A stretch of DNA of 64,000 bases, from positions 2,297,687 to 2,361,686 of the forward strand of contig JAKSZT010053837.1 of the NCBI GenBank assembly GCA_026826555.1, in the 5' to 3' direction. Shown here piece by piece: positions 23,686 through 35,508 of the stretch (the stretch's first letter is position 1; each line of letters begins with the position of its first letter). A model generated the notes under the pieces. It saw only the letters and a list, made by a program, of their open reading frames with translations. It did no database searches and was not told the origin of the DNA. The DNA is from Tolypeutes matacus. Its lineage: Eukaryota; Chordata; Mammalia; Cingulata; Chlamyphoridae. Position numbers and translations under genes: made by a program.

Positions 23686-24566
23686 GGAAGCACATGTGGC
23701 TCAAGTGGTTGAGCTCTCGTCTACCACATGGGAGGTCTCAAGTTCAGTTCCCAGTACCTCCTAAAAAAGACAGCGAGCTGGCATGACGGGCAAGCATGGC
23801 AAGTTGATGCAACAAGAGACGCAAGAAGGAAAATATAATGAGAGACACAACAAAGCAGGGAGCGAAGGTTCCTGGTGCCTCCTAAAGAAGACAGCTGACA
23901 CGATGGGCAGGCACAGCAAGCTGACACAACAAGAGACACAAAAAGAAAAACACAATGAGAGATACAACAAAGCAGGGAACAGGTAGCTCAAGCGATAAGG
24001 TGCCTTCCTCCCACATCAGAGGTACCAGGTTTGGTTCCCAGTCCCTCCTAAAGAAACAAGGAAGGGGGGCGGATGTGGCTCAAATGGTTGGGCGTCCGTC
24101 TGCCATATGGAGGGACCTGGGTTCGATCCCCAGGACCTCCCGGTAAAATAAAAAATATATATATAGAAGGCGCATGGGCTGCCAGGCTCTGTGTGCCGCT
24201 GAGCTGTCGGGCCCCAGGAGCCATGCAGCAGGATGATGACATAACAGGGGAGAGACAAGAGGAGATGCTCCGAAAGCTCCAGAAGCCAGGAGCTGAGGCG
24301 GTGCAGGCAGCAGAACACCTCTCTCCTACATCGGAGGTCTCCAGGATCGAATCCTGGTGAAGACTGGAGGAGGAGGATGAGAAGAGATGGCAGGAAACAC
24401 ACACAGAGAATTGCCCAGCAAATGGACACAAAACAGCAAATGGGGAAGGGGGGGTTTAAAATGGATAAAGTAAATAAATAAAATCTTTAAAAAAAAAAAG
24501 AAACAAGGAAGAGCAAAACATCGAGGTGGTGGGGAGAAAAATAAATAAATATTTTTTTTTTTAAAT
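23686..24566 (+). mobile_element. DAS-type multi-unit SINE (AAGCACATGTGG form) with a nested SINE
   Basis: Successive tRNA-like units (23690-23760 and 23975-24050) are separated by AAGACAGC...ACAACAAGAGAC tails. The whole is flanked by TSD aagaaaacagag at 23674-23685 and 24567-24578. A dimeric SINE is inserted at 24064-24497. Confidence 0.88.
24064..24497 (+). mobile_element. DAS-type dimeric SINE, nested
   Basis: Well preserved: left unit with GGTTCGATCCC, right unit with GGATCGAATCC, tail GGGGGGGTTTAAAATGGATAA. TSD aaagaaacaaggaa on both sides, inside the multi-unit SINE. Confidence 0.93.
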
Positions 24567-24599
24567 AAGAAAACAGAGCAGGATTTTTAGGCATTGTTG

Positions 24600-25400
24600 A
24601 ATGCTCATTTGAGATTTGAGGCCATGAATTTAAAGAAAGACTAAATAGTAATATGATTTCTAGGAATCTATTTTTTAAAATATTCATAATAGCACAAAGG
24701 TATATTATAAGAATGTTCTTTTCAGCATTGTTTGTAATAGCAAAACCTGGACACAAACTAAATTTCTTCAGAAGTAGGGGTAGAGATTTTCAATTTGCCC
24801 TAAAAATTTATGTGTTACTTGAATCTTTTCCAATTAGATTATTTTCATTTATTACTTCTGCATAAAATGTTTTATTTGAAAACTGCAAAGGAAAAATAAA
24901 AAATCAGATCTATTTCCCAAATGGGGGAAAAATACAATGTAAGACGTTAAAGTAATCCCTTTCTACCTACTGAGTCTTACTCTCCAGACATAAACTATAT
25001 TAATAACCAATAAACATTTTTACATACACATTTTTAAAGTGAAATCATGCTATATGTATTGGCCCAAACTTGTTTTATTTTACTAGTGACATATAAAGAA
25101 TATATTTTAAAGTTAATACCATAAATCTCTATCACATTTTAAAAATTGGCCATATCATATTCCAGAGTACAGATCTACCAAGTTTATTCAAATATTCCCC
25201 ACTAGCTGGACATTTAGTTTTTTCCATTTTTTCTTCACATGCAGCGCTTTTAAGAGAGTCACAGATTTAGGAGGAGGTGCACATGCATATGTGTGTATAT
25301 AATGGGATAGTACAGAAAACCTTTAATAGGCTATGAAATAAAAAATTTTGGATCAGTAATGTAGAAGAAGGGAGATCATGGTAAGGATGAAAGGAAAGGA
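24600..25400. repeat. Old LINE-1 (L1M-type) 3' debris
   Basis: Words such as gcattgtttgtaatagcaaa and ttttaaagtgaaatcatgct recall old L1M 3' regions. Heavily diverged. Confidence 0.45.
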
Positions 25401-25849
25401 GAAGGAAAAGAGGAGGAAGAAGGCTTCAAAGCCAGACTTTGGAACCCTGCTATGCCTACAGCCTGCTTCTTCGGGGTTCTTCGCTAAGAACCTTTGCTAA
25501 GAAGATAAATGTACCTTCCTAAGCACCAGGAGCTATGTTCTGTAGCACTTGACCCCATGGGACACAGTTGATTGGATAAGGAATGGACATCTGTCTATGG
25601 GGGAGCAATTCATAAACTGACCAATGGTCTGTGAAGTTGCCTATCCAAGTGGGGATGCTGTGGAGCAATCAGATTCTCTGTCTTTCTCAGACTATGAGAA
25701 GAGAGTTGCAGGAGTAGAAGCCTAAAGACCATACAGAAATAGTAAGCAAAGACCATGAGGTGCATAAGCCTAGAGTAACCAATATTATGGGTAAGCAAAA
25801 GATAAGAAGTAGACAAAATATACTGAAGAGAGGGTATTTGGTTATTCAT

Positions 25850-26110
25850 CCATTCATCATTCCATAAATATATATTAAGATCATACTATATACCATAATT
25901 TACTGTGCTGAGAATTGCATACACAATGTCAAACAAAGCAGTGTCCCTACCCTCAGGGGGATTGTAGTCTAATTAGTGGGGGGGGCGGGGTTGAGGGAAG
26001 AGAAATAAATAAACACAAGTAAATACAGTAAGTTGTAATAAGTGCTATGAAAGAAAAGAGCAGGCTATCACAAGAGAGTGTGGTAGGAGGACCCTTTTTG
26101 GATTGGGTGG
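25850..26110 (-). repeat. L2-type fragment
   Basis: Resembles the 3' part of the L2 fossil at 21.44 kb (tgtccctaccctcagggggattgtagtct; aataagtgctatgaaagaaa). Decayed. Confidence 0.55.
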
Positions 26111-26910
26111 TCAGGGAAGCCATGGAAGCAGTAGAAGCAGAGACAGGGAAGAGTGGGGTCTTCCAGTGGCAGACTCTAGAACTCCTGATGCTGACAGGTG
26201 ACAAGAGAACCTAATTACCAAACTGCCGTGGCTCCCTAGCTACCTTCCACATCCTGAACAGTGTCTGAACGGTGTTTCAGGCTTCTTGAAGCCTTACCTT
26301 AGGACTGTTCTTGGAATAGACTGTTTTCTTGAGGGAACTCAGAATTCTATGCAGCCAAAAGAATCTAACTACCAAGTGGGAACAGGGAAGAGAGAAAGAG
26401 GGATAAGTGGAGTATGGAGAGACAAAGTGCCTTTAGGGGACCCTTTTCACTCTTGTGCAACAGGTTGGTTGGTTCTCTTATTGTCCCATCCCACTTACTA
26501 TGTTCCTCTTAGGTCATTTGAAGTGGGATGAAGGAGGAAGGCAGCCGGGGAAGGGGGAAAGGTCTGATTCACCTGCACATCACTGCTCAGTGGAGTCAGT
26601 GGTTACCTAGGTGCAATTTGAAGACTCCATCCCATCCTAAGGTAGGCACAAATCATTGAGATATTGATGTATGCTGTGTTGTTTTTGTTTTTTCTCCTTC
26701 TTTCTTCTTTCATTCTGAGAATGAATTCAGACCCTAAATGCTGTCTTGCCTTAGAGGAGAGTTGTGTCACTTGGTCTGAAACAAACATGTTTTCCTGGCA
26801 TGTGTTTTTTGGAAGCTGAGTTCTCTGAGGGGACTTTCCTAGAAGAGAGGATGGAGAAATGAGGACCTCTGAGTCAGGAATGTGACTGGAGCCCAATGGA
26901 GTCATGCAAA
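26111..26910. other. Intronic unique sequence
   Basis: No repeat or gene recognised. Open frames are short. Confidence 0.4.
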
Positions 26911-27150
26911 AGGTAGACCTGGATGGACACAGAAATCTGTTTGGGATGATGGAAATGTTCTAAAATTGCACAACTCTGTAAATTTAATAAAAATCATTGA
27001 ATTGTACAGTTAAAATTTAGAATGAATTTTATGATATATAAATTATACCTCAATAAAGCTACTTAAAATTAAAAAAAGAAGAAAGAAAGAACGAGAGAGA
27101 GGGAGGGAGGGAGGGAGAGAGGGAGGGAGGGAGAAAGAAAGGTAGACATA
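26911..27150 (+). repeat. LINE-1 3' end with GA-rich tail
   Basis: gatggaaatgttctaaaatt, caactctgtaaatttaata and atacctcaataaagctac are L1 3' UTR words. The A-tail has evolved into a (GAAA)/(GGGA) microsatellite at 27070-27144. Confidence 0.75.
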
Positions 27151-27512
27151 GGATCCTTGCCTCATTTCTTCACTGTGGTCCAGTTTAAGTGACATGCAGG
27201 AATGGAGGAGTGCAGCTAGAGAGACGGATCCAATGCATAGGATTCCTAGCCAAGGAAAAGAGTCCACTACCCAAGGGTCCTGAAACAACAGATCCACCAG
27301 CCTTCAAGGACCTCTATCAGCTCAGACCCTACTTACACATCTGCTGTCATCAATAGGGATCCAAGGCTAGAGGGGCTACCCCATATATTTTGCTCTGTGT
27401 AAGAACCCCAGGATCTAAGAAGAGGAAAGGAGTCCCAGTAATGTGTGTCACTGAACTTCCCAGTAGCCTGATAGGATGGAGCCTTGTCATTATTAATGTA
27501 GTCGAAATTTTA

Positions 27513-28117
27513 GTTGGCAGAATGGCCTCCCAAAGATGCCCATGCCCTAATCTCTAACCTGTGAATATGTTATGCTACATAGAGACTTTGAAAATGTGAT
27601 TAAGGTTATGAACCTTAAAATGGGGAGATTATCCTAGAAACCCTGCTATGGGATTTCCAGGTAGGCTCAGTCTAATCACATGGACCTTAAAAAGCAGAGA
27701 ATTTTATCTTGCTGTTGGCAAAGAGATGCAGCAGAAGCAGAAGTTAGAGCGAGATTCTAAGCATGAGAAGGATTTGACATACTGTTGCTGACCATGCAAT
27801 GTAGAAGTCCATTTGCAAGGACCAGAGAGAAGGCCCCAACTGACAGCCATCAAGGAAATGGGGCCCTCAGCCTTACACCACAAGGAATTGGATTCTGCAA
27901 ACAACCTGAATGAGCTTGGAAGGGGATCTATTCCCAGTGCCTCTAGAAAGGAACAGAGCCTTGCCAACACCTTGATTTTGGCCTTGTGAGACTCTACGTA
28001 GAGAAACCAGCCAAACCCACTGGGGCTTCAAACCTTCAGAGCTGTGAGATAATAAATAGGCATTAACTTAAGTCACTAAATTTGTGGTAATTTGTTACAG
28101 CAGAAATAGAAAACTAA
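27513..28117 (+). mobile_element. MLT1-type ERVL-MaLR solo LTR
   Basis: The segment runs from ggcagaatggcctcccaaag through tgattaaggttatgaacctt and cagagctgtgagataataaa to tttgtggtaatttgttacag and agaaaactaattc, the standard MLT1 pattern. Divergent, with no internal ERV sequence. Old enough to predate Xenarthra. Confidence 0.75.
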
Positions 28118-28285
28118 TTCAATGTGGCATTTCTTATATAATTGAGTATGAGGACTGAAATTCACACTAGCCATTCTATCACCTTCCACTACCCGACCGA
28201 CATCTAGAATGATATCTGAATCTCTGAAATCTTTACCTTAAATGTTGGGCTAGGGGTTAAGAAACCTAGGTTTTATTTTATTATT

Positions 28286-28685
28286 NNNNNNNNNNNNNNN
28301 NNNNNNNNNNNNNNNNNNNNNNNNNNNNNNNNNNNNNNNNNNNNNNNNNNNNNNNNNNNNNNNNNNNNNNNNNNNNNNNNNNNNNNNNNNNNNNNNNNNN
28401 NNNNNNNNNNNNNNNNNNNNNNNNNNNNNNNNNNNNNNNNNNNNNNNNNNNNNNNNNNNNNNNNNNNNNNNNNNNNNNNNNNNNNNNNNNNNNNNNNNNN
28501 NNNNNNNNNNNNNNNNNNNNNNNNNNNNNNNNNNNNNNNNNNNNNNNNNNNNNNNNNNNNNNNNNNNNNNNNNNNNNNNNNNNNNNNNNNNNNNNNNNNN
28601 NNNNNNNNNNNNNNNNNNNNNNNNNNNNNNNNNNNNNNNNNNNNNNNNNNNNNNNNNNNNNNNNNNNNNNNNNNNNNNNNNNNNN
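28286..28685. other. Assembly gap (400 N)
   Basis: All 400 positions are N; the true size is unknown. No feature can be called across it. Confidence 0.99.
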
Positions 28686-30700
28686 TAAACCAATCTCTCT
28701 GCATCTCTTTTTCCATGTCTACAATATGAGTGATTGGTCTAGATGATTTCTAAGGTCACTTTAGCTCTATGAACTAAAACTGATAGGTAGACATTGTTAC
28801 TTGGGATGAGCATCACAAACTCATATAACTTATAACCCACCACCATCACCCAGCAAAGAGCTCATCCTGAGAGTGCACTTTGATGGGAGGAGAGGTAAGT
28901 TGTTTAGGGCTGCTAAGGCCCAGCACTTGGAGCTCTTGAATTCCGGATCAGTAGTTTGGGTCTCAAAGAAGAGATGAATTTTACTTAGCGGCAAGTCCTG
29001 CCCTCCTCAACAATTATCCTGATGTGCCAACAATCTCTTACTGAAGATTCCTTATAACAAGTGGACTGGACATAGAAGACCAACCACATGTTTGCTTTAC
29101 ATTTCATCTAATACCAAACCACTCTGAGGGGTGAAACCCTTGCTGGACTGCCTAACTGTTCTCTATCAATTTTCCACACCTCTCTTCCCAGTATGGGGTC
29201 TTCCTAATTCTGAAGAAAACAATTTTCTAGGATTGGTCAAGGAATTTGTGGCTCACCAAATCCAACTGAATTCATTATAACAAACATTTTTGAACACTTG
29301 TGTGTGCTTATTGAGTTGAAGTAGAGGCAACCAGTTGTTTTGGAGGTAAAAGTTCAGTTTCATCTCCAAGCTCTGATTTTATTATCAACATCTCTAGTAG
29401 AGTGTCTTAAATATAAAAGAGGTGGGGAGGCAAAGACCAGGCTCATTACACTCAAAAGAGTTGTTACAGTAGACACTGTAGCTGGATTTTGTACAGGTTT
29501 TTGACTAAGCTGCAAGAAATGAATTTTAAGAGCAAGCCACGTTGATTAGGCTAGTAATTGATTAAGGTAGGGAGGGAAGAGAAATGGGAGAAAATAACAG
29601 ATCATGGATCCCAAAGAGAGGAATGGACTGAAGAGTGATAAAGTGGGCTGATTTACAGGCTACAATTCCCCATTATAGATTATAAATGCCCAGGTTTACT
29701 TGCATATTGATCCAGGCCAGGGTGAAAAAGGCCAGACTAGAGCAGGAACAGGCACAGGGACAGGGCCAGTTCACTTTCCCCACTTGCTTTTTGAACCATT
29801 AATTATTCTACCCCTTTGCTAATGGCATGGGAAGAGTTCCAGCTGTTTGCTGTTTTGATTATTACCCCACCCATCAATCTCCCAAGAGGGCCCAATGATA
29901 AGGCCCCTGGAGAATATCTGGAGCTTCTCCTGGCTTCCGGAGGAGATCTTGTTCCGAATGGGAGAATCTCGTGAGGGTCTTCCAGCAGCCATCTTGGGGT
30001 ACTGGAGGACACGTGTTCAATGGAGGTGGCTTTTCTGCCAGATTCCAGATCCATCTATTGATTCCCTATCTAGCCTGCTTCAGACACAATTTACAGCTAT
30101 TTGAAATGAAGGTAGAGTATTCTCTAAGAATCAAGTATAGCACAAGGAATTGTTAAATCTGTTTTTCAGAAGCATTTACATTCTACCTCATATCAAATTC
30201 ACATCAACACACTGGGTAAATTTCGATCTCCACCACTGTCTTCAGTTGGCATTTTCCGGAATGCCACTTTCAAGTTCATGAAGCAGAAGTTAGATTTGAA
30301 TTTGGATTTAACATGTGTTAGATATTTTTCATGGACAAATTATGCAACTCTATGTAATCTGACATCATTTAAAATATGGTTGAAAGTGCATACATTTCAC
30401 ATAGTTAACATATTTTAGTACCATCTATTTTCAAACAGTTTTTAAGTTAAAATGCTATTACTATCATTTCTCAGTGCTTCTATTTTTAATACTATTTTAA
30501 TACTTTGCCAATCAGCAATGGTTGACCCAAATCACCTACATCAGTTATCAACCTTTCTTCTTCAGAGACACACATGGCAAGTGGGTTCATATTTGTAACA
30601 CACTCCCACAAATAAATCCAGAATTATGTGCAACTCTCGGAGCTCAACTTATAACTTTATCCCTTGATCTTTAACCTAAGAAATTATGTTGAAAAGAAAA
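28686..30700. other. Intronic unique sequence, no gene supported
   Basis: Two kilobases without a recognisable transposon. Short open frames near 29803-30156 on both strands show no domain. The low repeat density contrasts with the flanks, so parts may be conserved non-coding sequence. Confidence 0.4.
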
Positions 30701-31499
30701 GTATTATGGAGAGGGAGTTTTGGGACATGAGGCCACTGTGCTATGTTGATTGCACAACCAATAAAACTCTTTCTCTCTCTGAAACCCCGGTGTCTCAGGA
30801 ATTGGCTTTAAAGATGCACTGGGAAAAAAGAACTCGTTTTTGCTCAGTATCAGTTTGGCCACTCTGGTGGGACTAAGGACAAAGGGGTCCTGAGGAGACC
30901 GGGTGCCTGAGGTTCTGGGGCCCCACAAAGAGAGGTAAGCATGGTAATCGAGCTTTCTGCTGGCCGCTAGACCCTCTTGGTCTAAAAGCTCAACAACTGG
31001 ATTTTTCCTGCCTTGCTGGCACTCCAGGCCCTAAAGGCACTTGAAAGCTTCAAAGTGAGAAACACTTCCAGCTTGGAGTCCAGATATTTGAGTGGATGAG
31101 TGGATGACCAAGGTAGAAGTGAACCAGGAAGTTAGTTCAGCAGTTCTAGTCCCCTTAAACTTCCAGAATGATTCCTCTTGCTCTGACCTCTCCATCTTTT
31201 CCTATTTTTTGTTTCATTTTTGGGGGGGGGTATCATTCTGTCTGGGGTTCAAGTCCCCACCTTAAGTATCTGTCTATTAAGTATACTCCTGAAGCTTAAG
31301 TCTGTCTGTTGGATATATTCTCGAACCTTAAGTCTATGAGTTAAGTATACTCCTGAAAAGCAATCCAGAATGTAGGAAGTGCTAAGTATCTGTTTGTTAA
31401 ATGTCCAGTGCCTATCTAAATTGTCAAAATGATGTTTAACTGCATTATATTGCTCAAGTGTTCCTAACAGGTTACTACTGGTTACTGAAATTCTTTAAA

Positions 31500-32000
31500 A
31501 TGGGAAATTCTAATTTTACTAGCATTCCTAAATGTAATCCTTTAGGCTATATTGTGAGAGACTGGAAAATCTTAGCCACAAACCTATGGAAAAGCAGGAA
31601 ATAGTTTTTCCTGTAGCAAAGATATATATAACTTAGAATCAGGAGGAAAATTGCTCTTTAGAAAAGAATTCTGTATCTCAATTCAGCCAGGATGGCTCTC
31701 TAAAATCAGCAGCTGAGCTGGCAAAAACTCTACTCCTCTGGGAAACGCCTCCAGGATAAAAAGCTTAATTGTTCCAAGGAAACAATTATGAAATTTTTGT
31801 TAAGTAATGCAGAAACTGAGAAAAGTCCCTTACCTTTCCTTAAAGGTCAAGTTGAGAAAACCCAGGGGCTACTCTAGTGAACAAGATCAATTAGAGCAAG
31901 GTTAGAACAAAAGGTAAAACTCCTTGGCCCACCCCTCAAGGGATGGGAGACATTCTTCAGAAATTAGAAAGCCCCAAGGACATCTGGGCAGTAACAGACA
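31500..32000 (+). pseudogene. Gag matrix remnant of the ERV retrocopy
   Basis: The frame starts with a Met-Gly (N-myristoylation type) and has an IPK..PLGYI..W spacing like the matrix of class I ERVs. It stops after about 35 codons, and later parts are frame-shifted. Non-functional. Confidence 0.55.
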
Positions 32001-32234
32001 CCTAGAATGAAATGGCTTGGGGTGAGGAGGGGCTTACAACAGAATTAAAATATTTAAATCATAGCTTCCTAAACATACCTCCCTTGCTTAAAAAATCTGT
32101 TAACCAAACAATACTCAGATAACTTTTCCTCCAATTTGTATATATATAAAAGTGTTTCCAAGAACAGGTTTATGTATTACAGGCAACACTGAACCCAGAA
32201 GAGATCCTAAAAGCTGTAAAAAAACCAAAGGCGT

Positions 32235-32413
32235 GGGAAGCGGCTGTGGCTCAATCAGTAGGGCTCCCATTTACCGGTTTGGTAACCGGTTTGGTTCCCG
32301 GGGCCTCCTGGTGAAGGCAGGCCCGCCCGCACGGCGTGGTTGGCTGACCCAGCGAGCACAAGCAGCAAGGGGGGGATAAATAAATAAAATTTAAAAATCT
32401 TTAAAAAAAAAAA
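32235..32413 (+). mobile_element. DAS-type SINE, CGGCTG form, inside the ERV retrocopy
   Basis: gggaagcggctgtggctcaa head, GGTTCCCGGGG box region, and a shortened tail aaaatctttaaaaa. It postdates the ERV retrocopy. The TSD is not clear. Confidence 0.9.
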
Positions 32414-32920
32414 GAATTAACAAATAATTATGATTACTAAATCATTATATAGATGCCTCATATTATAAAATAGCAAAGTGTTAAACACCTGAAGTTACTG
32501 AAGCTGGCTACAGTGGTCCCACCCCTCTAGCCAACTCACTCTAGACCTAACCTCACCCTAGTGTATGCTGACTATTGGGCTGGTAACCCCTCCACCCTCC
32601 TGTTTGATACCCACATGGAAAACCTTGTGACTGACCCCTACTCTGTACTTTCCTATCTCAGAAAACAATTGTAACTTTGTAACTCACCCTGGTTTGGGGT
32701 CCACCCCCAGCTTGTTCAACCCCTAAATGTTTATTATGAAGGAACATGTATCCAGCTCCACCAGTATTATTCATTAGCACCCTGATGTTATAAAATATTC
32801 GGATTTCTGCAGATCAGGGACCAGTTTTGGGCAGAAGGCCCCTGTGCTCTATTGCTTGTGCAACCAATAAAACTCTTTCTCTCTTTGAAAAAAAAAAAAA
32901 AAAGAAAACTATTATGTAGA

Positions 32921-33392
32921 TAACCTTGCATCTAATTAATTTTTTTTAATAAAAATTTTTAAATAAAAAATTGACAAAGTTTGGTTATTTATTAGCAAGC
33001 AATTATTTGCAACGGAACTCCTCTGAATGAGATACAGCAATATATTGTGACACCTTGGTTGATAAGCACTGCCCTGCTCTACCATAAGCATATACCTGAA
33101 ACTGGAATTCTTGAAGGCTCAGGTTGCTTGGCTCAGAGAATACAGGAAAAGATAATAAGAGAAAAACTGTTTATTCTCCCCACTGGGCAACTTTGGGATA
33201 CTATATACCAGCTCTCTATTATAAGAGTCTACTAATGTGCATTTTTCTGGAAGCAACTAATTTTCTGTCTAAAATCTCTAAAGCCATTGACACTCTAGCA
33301 AGGTTTTATAGGCTGCACCCAAATCTGAAGATGTACTTTCCTCCCTAGATGAAGAAGAAAATAACTCTTGGCGTTTTAAATACGAAGAGGCT
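32921..33392. other. Intronic unique sequence
   Basis: AT-rich; nothing recognised. Confidence 0.4.
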
Positions 33393-33840
33393 GTATAGTA
33401 CAGTGATTTAGAGCATGGGCTCTAGAACAGCGGCTCTCAACTCGAGGTAAATTTGCCCCCAGGAGACACTTCGCAATGTCTGGAGACATTTTGGTTCTCA
33501 CAACTGCAGGGTGGTGGTGGTGCATTTGGCATTTAATGGGTAGGGGCCAAGGATGCTGTTAAACATCCAGGACAGCCCTACCACAAAAAATTTTCTGACC
33601 CAAAATGACAATAGTGCTGGTAGAGAAAACTTGCTCTAAGAGCCAAACTGCCTGGGTTTCAAATTACTCACTATCTGTGGAGCCTTTGGCAAGTTACTTA
33701 ACATCTCTCTGCTTATTGACTGCTTCATCTGCAAAATTAGGATAATAACATTGATTTGTTGTGAGAATAACATGCATTGCATAAGAAAGGAGCTAAAAAC
33801 ATTGTCTGGAACAAAGCAAGTAACCAACAATTGTTTGTTT
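33393..33840 (+). repeat. MIR element split by MER20
   Basis: The MIR left part (gtacagtgatttagagcatgg) ends at about 33427 and resumes at about 33641 (gagccaaactgcctgggttt; gcaagttacttaacatctct; ctgcaaaattaggataataa). Confidence 0.85.
33428..33633 (+). repeat. MER20 (hAT-Charlie MITE) inside a MIR
   Basis: cagcggctctcaactcgagg, gcaatgtctggagacatttt, aaacatccaggacagcccta and caaaatgacaatagtgctgg are MER20 hallmarks. The flanking octamers ctctagaa and ctctaaga are consistent with an 8-bp duplication. Confidence 0.88.
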
Positions 33841-33849
33841 TTGTTATCA

Positions 33850-34030
33850 TTATATGCACTAAAAAAGACAGGGGAGAAATACACCAAAACTGTAACAGTG
33901 GTTGTTTCTAGGTGGCAGGATGATGACTGATTTTTATTTTCTTCATTATACTTTTATACTTCTCTATATTTTCCAAGTTTCCTAGAACTATATTTGTTTT
34001 AATCTAGTATCCAAAAAATATACATTTTTA
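33850..34030 (+). repeat. Old LINE-1 3' UTR fragment
   Basis: gtggttgtttctaggtggca and tctctatattttccaagttt are known L1M 3'-end words. It runs into the duplicated segment described among the findings. Confidence 0.55.
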
Positions 34031-34042
34031 AAGAATGCAAAG

Positions 34043-34843
34043 GGAAGCAGATGTGGCTCAAGCGATTGCACTACCGCCTACCACATGGGAGGTCCTGGGT
34101 TCAGTTCCGGTGCCTCCCAAAGAAGACCAGCAAGGGGGGGCGGATGTGGCTCAAATGGTTGGGCGTCCGTCTGCCATATGGAGGGATCTGGGTTCGATCC
34201 CCGGGACCTCCCGGTAAAATAAAAAATATATATATAGAAGGCGCATGGGCTGCCAGGCTGTGTGCCGCTGAGCCGACGGGCCCTGGGAGCCATGCAGCAG
34301 GATGATGACGTAACAGTGGAGAGACGAGACGAGATGATCCGAAAGCTCTGAAAACCAGGAACCGAGGTGGCGCAGGTGGCAGAACACCTCTCTCCCATAT
34401 CGGAGGTCTCCAGGATCGAATCCTGGTGAAGACTGGAGGAGGAGGATGAGAAGAGATGACAGGAAACAGACACAGAGAATTGTCCAGCGAATGGACACAA
34501 AACAGCAAATGGGGAAGGGGCAGTTTAAAATGGATAAAGTAAATAAATAAATCTTAAAAAAAAAAAAAAAAGAAGAAGACGAGCAAGACAGCGAGCTGCG
34601 ATGGGCTGGGGCTGCAAGCTGAGGCAACAAGATGATGCAACAAAGAGACACAAGGAGGAAAACACAATGAGATACAACAAAGCAGGGAGTGGCAGTGGCT
34701 CAAGCGATTGGGTGCCTCCCTCCCACATGGGAGGTCCCAGGTTTCCCGTGCCTCCAAAAAGAAGACAGCACACAATGAACAGACACTGCAAGCACAAACA
34801 ACGGGGTGTGGGTGTGGGGGTAAATAAATAAATAAATCTAACG
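34043..34843 (+). mobile_element. DAS-type multi-unit SINE (AAGCAGATGTGG form) with a nested SINE
   Basis: The first unit (gaagcagatgtggctcaagc) is interrupted by a dimeric SINE at 34134-34573. The second unit (ggcagtggctcaagcgattg) and tail end at about 34838. TSD gaatgcaaagg on both sides. The region at 37504-37632 shows the same site without the insertion. Confidence 0.9.
34134..34573 (+). mobile_element. DAS-type dimeric SINE, nested
   Basis: Left unit GGTTCGATCCC, right unit GGATCGAATCC, both intact boxes. TSD agaagaccagcaa / agaagacgagcaa. It lies inside the multi-unit SINE. Confidence 0.93.
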
Positions 34844-34869
34844 AATGCAAAGGAAAGAACTTGTGATAA

Positions 34870-35055
34870 AGTGAAAAGAACACGGAATTAGAAAGACCTG
34901 GATTCAGCTCTTGGCTGTACTTGCTGTGTGTGACTTTGGGCAGGTTAGTTAATCTTTCTTAGCTTCAAATTCCTCACCTGAAAGTAAGGCTAATAATGCC
35001 TATCACATAGAGTTGGTATGAGGATTAAATATGACATACATCAGTGCCTAGGAGA
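34870..35055 (+). repeat. MIR element
   Basis: agaaagacctggattcagct, gtgtgactttgggcaggtta, tcctcacctgaaagtaaggc and gaggattaaatatgacatac are MIR words. Confidence 0.85.
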
Positions 35056-35508
35056 GTGTGATTAATGAAACCCTCCAGGAGGTGAGTGCTTTCAAGGTTT
35101 AGCCAAGGAAAAATAACTCTAAAAACAGGAAAATATACTCATGATGATAACTCCCCTTTTACTTTTTTAAACTATCCTCATGGATATCCTCCTGGAGAGG
35201 GGACATCTCCCACCCCATCCCATGTTTTGCCTCGGTGTCTATAGAGGAGAAACTGAAACTGGCTATAAGCCCCTTGTCTCTCCTCCTAGACCATGCCCCT
35301 TGATCATCCTAGCCACACCCTGGTACTGCCCCTAGCAGTCACCCCAGTCCTTGGTAACACCCTATCCTGCTCAGTACCTATTTTTACTGCTGCCTTATCG
35401 CCTGGTTTGAACTGGACAAAATCAGACCATTCTGGCTACTCCTACCCACACATGTGCAAAGCAACAAAATGTTGAACCAAAGTAACCCTCCTTAAATATA
35501 ATACTAAG

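Larger units (their letters stand above)
30713..32902 (+). mobile_element. Retrocopy of a class I endogenous-retrovirus RNA (R-U5...U3-R-polyA)
   Basis: An R-like segment at 30714-30781, ending in AATAAAACTCTTTCTC, is repeated at 32821-32887 and there followed by an A15 tail. The 5' copy is followed by U5 and leader. The 3' copy is preceded by U3 with a TATA box at 32789-32795. No U3 precedes the 5' copy. Flanking TSDs agaaaagtattatggaga (30695-30712) and agaaaactattatgtaga (32903-32920) match at 16 of 18. This is a LINE-type processed copy, not a provirus. A splice-donor-like AG-GTAAGC lies near 30932, and a gag start (myristoylation-type MGNS) at 31500, broken soon after. Most of the internal region is deleted, with a SINE at 32235-32413. 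Confidence 0.8.

Noticed and set aside
34078..34651. 140-, 135- and 166-codon minus frames
   Set aside because: They are translations of the complement of the dimeric SINE and recur at every copy (3.1, 17.1, 24.1, 39.0, 60.8 kb).
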